NCBI RefSeq assembly: GCF_018861025.1
Contig: NZ_JAHKQH010000026.1
Coordinates: forward strand, 335,118-399,117
Length of the DNA stretch: 64,000 bases
Reading direction: 5' to 3'
Source of the DNA: Psychrosphaera sp. B3R10
GTDB taxonomy: Bacteria; Pseudomonadota; Gammaproteobacteria; Enterobacterales; Alteromonadaceae
A model generated the notes under the pieces. The model saw only the letters and a program-made list of their open reading frames with translations. It did no database searches and was not told where the DNA came from. Each line of letters opens with the position of its first letter. Within the stretch, counting starts at the first letter, position 1. Shown here one piece after another: positions 62,113-64,000 of the stretch. The position numbers and the translations under genes are program-made.

Positions 62113-62864
62113 CCTCTGCACTTGGTTGGAGATCCCTAATATCGCTGTGGCTCTTTTGGGATGACGTTTTTGTTCTTAAACTATGAGCTAATTGGAGGTG
62201 AATTATGTGATTCCTCTGCACTCGGTTGGAGATCCCTAATATCGCTTAGACTCTTTTGGGATGACGTTTTATGTTCTGGTTACTTTGAGCCAATTGAAGG
62301 TGAATTATGTGATTCCTCTGCGCTCGGTTGGAGATCCCTAATATCGCTTAGACTCTTTTGGGATGACGGTTTATGTTCTGGTTACTTTGAGCCAATTGAA
62401 GGTGAATTATGTGATTCCTCTGCACTTGGTTGGAGATCCCTAATATCGCCGTGGCTCTTTTGGGATGACGGTTTATGTTCTGGTTACTTTGAGCCAATTG
62501 AAGGTGAATTATGTGATTCCTCTGCGCTCGGTTGGAGATCCCTAATATCGCTTAGACTCTTTTGGGATGACGGTTTATGTTCTGGTAACTTTGAGCCAAT
62601 TGAAGGTGAATTATGTGATTCCTCTGCACTTGGTTGGAGATCCCTAATATCGCCGTGGCTCTTTTGGGATGACGGTTTTTCTGGGTATTGGGAATGACGT
62701 TTTTCTGTTTGGTTCGGATGGTGGTCTTTGTACTGTATTTTTGACCAATTGAAAGAAACCTGTGGGGTCAGAGTTGCTGATATTTGTAACGTCCTCTGCA
62801 CTTGGTTGGAGATCCCTAATATCGCCGTGGCTCTTTTGGGATGACGTTTTGTTCTGTGTATTTG
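62113..62864. repeat. Tandem array of ~102-bp repeats, block A (seven core copies)
   Basis: The conserved core begins CCTCTGCACTTGGTTGGAGA and continues ATCCCTAATATCGC. Core copies start at 62113, 62213, 62315, 62417, 62519, 62621 and 62793. The first six are spaced 100-102 bp; the full unit includes GAGCCAATTGAAGGTGAATT between cores. Two variants alternate after ATATCGC: CGTGGCTC and TTAGACTC, each followed by TTTTGGGATGACG. A second shared segment (CCAATTGAAAGAAACCTGTG and GGGTCAGAGTTGCTGAT) occurs both at 62065 and at 62743. The period is a multiple of three, so a repetitive 178-codon open frame (62161-62697) results. Confidence 0.95.
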
Positions 62865-62976
62865 GAATGACGTTTTTCTGTTTATTTGGGATAAGGGTAT
62901 TCTTCAAAATAACCTGTTATTACACATAAATTTCAGACTGCATATAACTTCGTTTAAATCCCCGTTAGTTGAGATT
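62864..62976. repeat. Long direct repeat, left copy (partner at 63774-63888)
   Basis: About 112 bp, from TTGGAATGACG through TTATTTGGGATAAGGGTATT to TAGTTGAGATT, recur at 63774-63888 with only a few changes. The two copies enclose the GIY-YIG gene and the second repeat block, as would the ends of a duplicated cassette. Confidence 0.93.
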
Positions 62977-63047
62977 CAATTCTGAAATTCTGTTCAAAAT
63001 ACTTGATGGTCAAAAGTTAGTTTTACTACGATTTATTAGAAAATATC

Positions 63048-63086
63048 GTCATTCCAAAATCGCCCCAGCGATATTTGGAATCTCCA
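63048..63086. repeat. Palindromic dispersed-repeat-like element
   Basis: CGTCATTCCAAAATCGC then CCCA then GCGATATTTGGAATCTCC is an imperfect inverted repeat. It resembles the ubiquitous GTCATTCC...GGAATCTC class of dispersed bacterial repeats, and the ~102-bp units contain a related, shorter arrangement (GTCATCCC...GGGATCTCC on the minus strand). Confidence 0.75.
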
Positions 63087-63159
63087 GCAAGCGACTCCGA
63101 AAATAAAAATATTTTTGGGTGCTATACTCTGCTTCTAATTATTGAAATGGAATTCAATT

Positions 63160-63447
63160 ATGAAAGCACCTGCGGTTTATATAATTACTAATGCTCATAA
63201 CACCACGTTATACATTGGTGTTACTAGCAACATTCAAGCACGGATTTATCAACACAAACACAAATTGACTAAAAGCTTCAGCAATAAATATAACTTAACA
63301 AAACTTGTGTATTTTGAGCAGTATGAAGAGATGAGAGATGCCATTTTGAGAGAAAAATCGCTTAAAAAATGGAAACGTATTTGGAAGGAGGATTTGATTA
63401 CCCAATTCAATCCTCATTGGGTCGATTTATATTCAAGCATTCTTTAG
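63160..63447 (+). CDS. Small GIY-YIG nuclease-domain protein
   Basis: 95 residues from the ATG at 63160; an upstream ATG at 63142 is in frame but has no better signal. The complete GIY-YIG core is present: VYIITNAHNTTLYIGVTSN with the two motifs, ARIYQHK with the catalytic Arg, and AILREKSLKKWKR holding the conserved Glu and basic helix. The protein ends soon after, as usual in the small stand-alone (UvrC N-terminal-like) group. These are thought to act as single-domain endonucleases, but their biological targets are mostly unknown. It is enclosed by repeat blocks on both sides, which is common for this group and may mean that it cuts or spreads those repeats. Confidence 0.9.
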   Translation: MKAPAVYIITNAHNTTLYIGVTSNIQARIYQHKHKLTKSFSNKYNLTKLVYFEQYEEMRDAILREKSLKKWKRIWKEDLITQFNPHWVDLYSSIL

Positions 63448-63462
63448 GGCGAACTTTACTTG

Positions 63463-63775
63463 CTCTGCACTTGGTTGGAGATCCCTAATATCGCCGTGGC
63501 TGCCTAACTTTACAAGCTACGGGGATGACGGTTTTTTCTGTTTGGTTAGAATGACGGTTTTTGTTCTTAAACTATGAGCCAATTGAAGGTGGATTATGAA
63601 CTTCCTCTGCACTTGGTTGGAGATCCCTAATATCGCCTTGGCTCTTTTGGGATGACGTTTTTGTTCTGGTTATTAAGAGCTAATTGAAGGTGAATTATGT
63701 GATTCCTCTGCACTTGGTTGGAGATCCCTAATATCGCTTAGACTCTTTTGGGATGACGGTTTTTCTGGGTATTGG
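63463..63775. repeat. Repeat block B (three more core copies)
   Basis: Core copies start at 63463, 63604 and 63705. The first is fused to a different tail (TGCCTAACTTTACAAGCTAC); the second and third are spaced 101 bp as in block A. Same CGTGGCTC or TTAGACTC variants. Confidence 0.93.
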
Positions 63776-63888
63776 GAATGATGTTTTTCTGGTTATTTGG
63801 GATAAGGGTATTCTTCAAAATAACCTGTTATTACACATAAATTTCAGACTGCGTATAACTTCGTTTAAATCCCCCTTAGTTGAGATTT
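63774..63888. repeat. Long direct repeat, right copy
   Basis: Partner of 62864-62976. After it the sequence departs at GAGATTTATATCTCG. Confidence 0.93.
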
Positions 63889-64000
63889 ATATCTCGAAGT
63901 GAACGGCAGGGACGCCGTTCCAAGGGATGTGTATATGGACATACTTTCATCCCGTCTTCGACGATAATATAAATCTTACCTAAGGATTAGGGATTGAGCC
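63889..64000. other. Window end with a palindromic element
   Basis: A short hairpin GAACGGC/GCCGTTC (about 63902-63921) lies inside a larger inverted arrangement ATATCTCGAAG...CTTCGACGATAATATA (63889-63972), with TGTATATGGACATACTTTCA at its centre. It looks like another dispersed repeat; no coding signal was seen in the final 110 bp. Confidence 0.5.

Noticed and set aside
62161..62697. A 178-codon open frame with five near-identical 34-residue repeats
   Set aside because: It is produced by the 102-bp DNA repeats, whose length is a multiple of three. The same units continue outside the frame and in block B without an ORF, and there is no ribosome-binding site.
62113..63775. Possible CRISPR array
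   Set aside because: Units are about 102 bp and nearly identical throughout; there are no short repeats separated by unique spacers and no cas genes.

Overview
The window looks like a chromosomal segment of a marine gammaproteobacterium of the Alteromonadales type (Colwellia/Thalassotalea/Alteromonas-like). The grounds are moderate-to-low GC, a large TonB-dependent receptor, the pbpC plus alpha-2-macroglobulin pair, a membrane-anchored AraC regulator, DgcN/DgcA-like D-glutamate genes and many secreted lipoproteins. This is inference from gene content; there is no rRNA or other marker gene. No tRNA, rRNA, CRISPR array, transposase or phage module was seen.

Layout. 1-9.9 kb: the 3' part of a lipoprotein gene runs off the left edge, then the alpha-2-macroglobulin/pbpC cell-envelope pair, then two decayed genes (a Bcr/CflA-type efflux pump tail and an S41 peptidase). 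9.9-23.6 kb: a reductase, an alpha/beta hydrolase, and a long minus-strand set made of a TonB receptor, an alpha/beta hydrolase, a PepQ-like dipeptidase, an MFS transporter, an M81 (MlrC-like) peptidase and a class-C-type serine hydrolase. 23.6-33 kb: MATE pump, DadA-like/RidA pair, small outer-membrane barrel, amidohydrolase, two-component system with a DJ-1/PfpI protein, and a small protein/AraC operon. 33-41 kb: S41 lipoprotein peptidase, MalT-like regulator, acetyltransferase and two AraC regulators. 41.5-45.1 kb: amidase, dgcN and dgcA. 45.2-50.1 kb: ABC transporter with a secreted FG-GAP protein. 50.2-51.5 kb: an acyltransferase remnant joined to a truncated second copy of the alpha-2-macroglobulin gene start. 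51.7-62 kb: methyltransferase/helicase pair, lipoprotein, glutamate-synthase-like protein, topoisomerase III and a chemoreceptor. 62-64 kb: a GIY-YIG nuclease gene embedded in a dense field of ~102-bp repeats.

How it may work together (inference). The 12-45 kb part reads as a peptide-catabolism region. The serine hydrolase + M81 + MFS set resembles the mlrB/mlrC/mlrD genes of microcystin degraders, here without mlrA and with a TonB receptor for uptake and PepQ for dipeptides. The DadA-like oxidase, RidA, DgcN, DgcA and amidase fit the use of D-amino acids, particularly D-glutamate, released from such peptides or from peptidoglycan.

Regulation. Three perfect copies and one near-perfect copy of the palindrome TCACATCATGATGTGA lie upstream of four separate minus-strand transcription units (alpha/beta hydrolase, outer-membrane barrel, small protein/AraC, S41 lipoprotein), all in the same orientation relative to the gene. 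This points to one local regulon; the MalT-like protein encoded beside one of these sites is the first candidate regulator. A second candidate operator, a 9-bp direct repeat with 41-bp spacing, lies between the AraC gene and the amidase/dgc genes.
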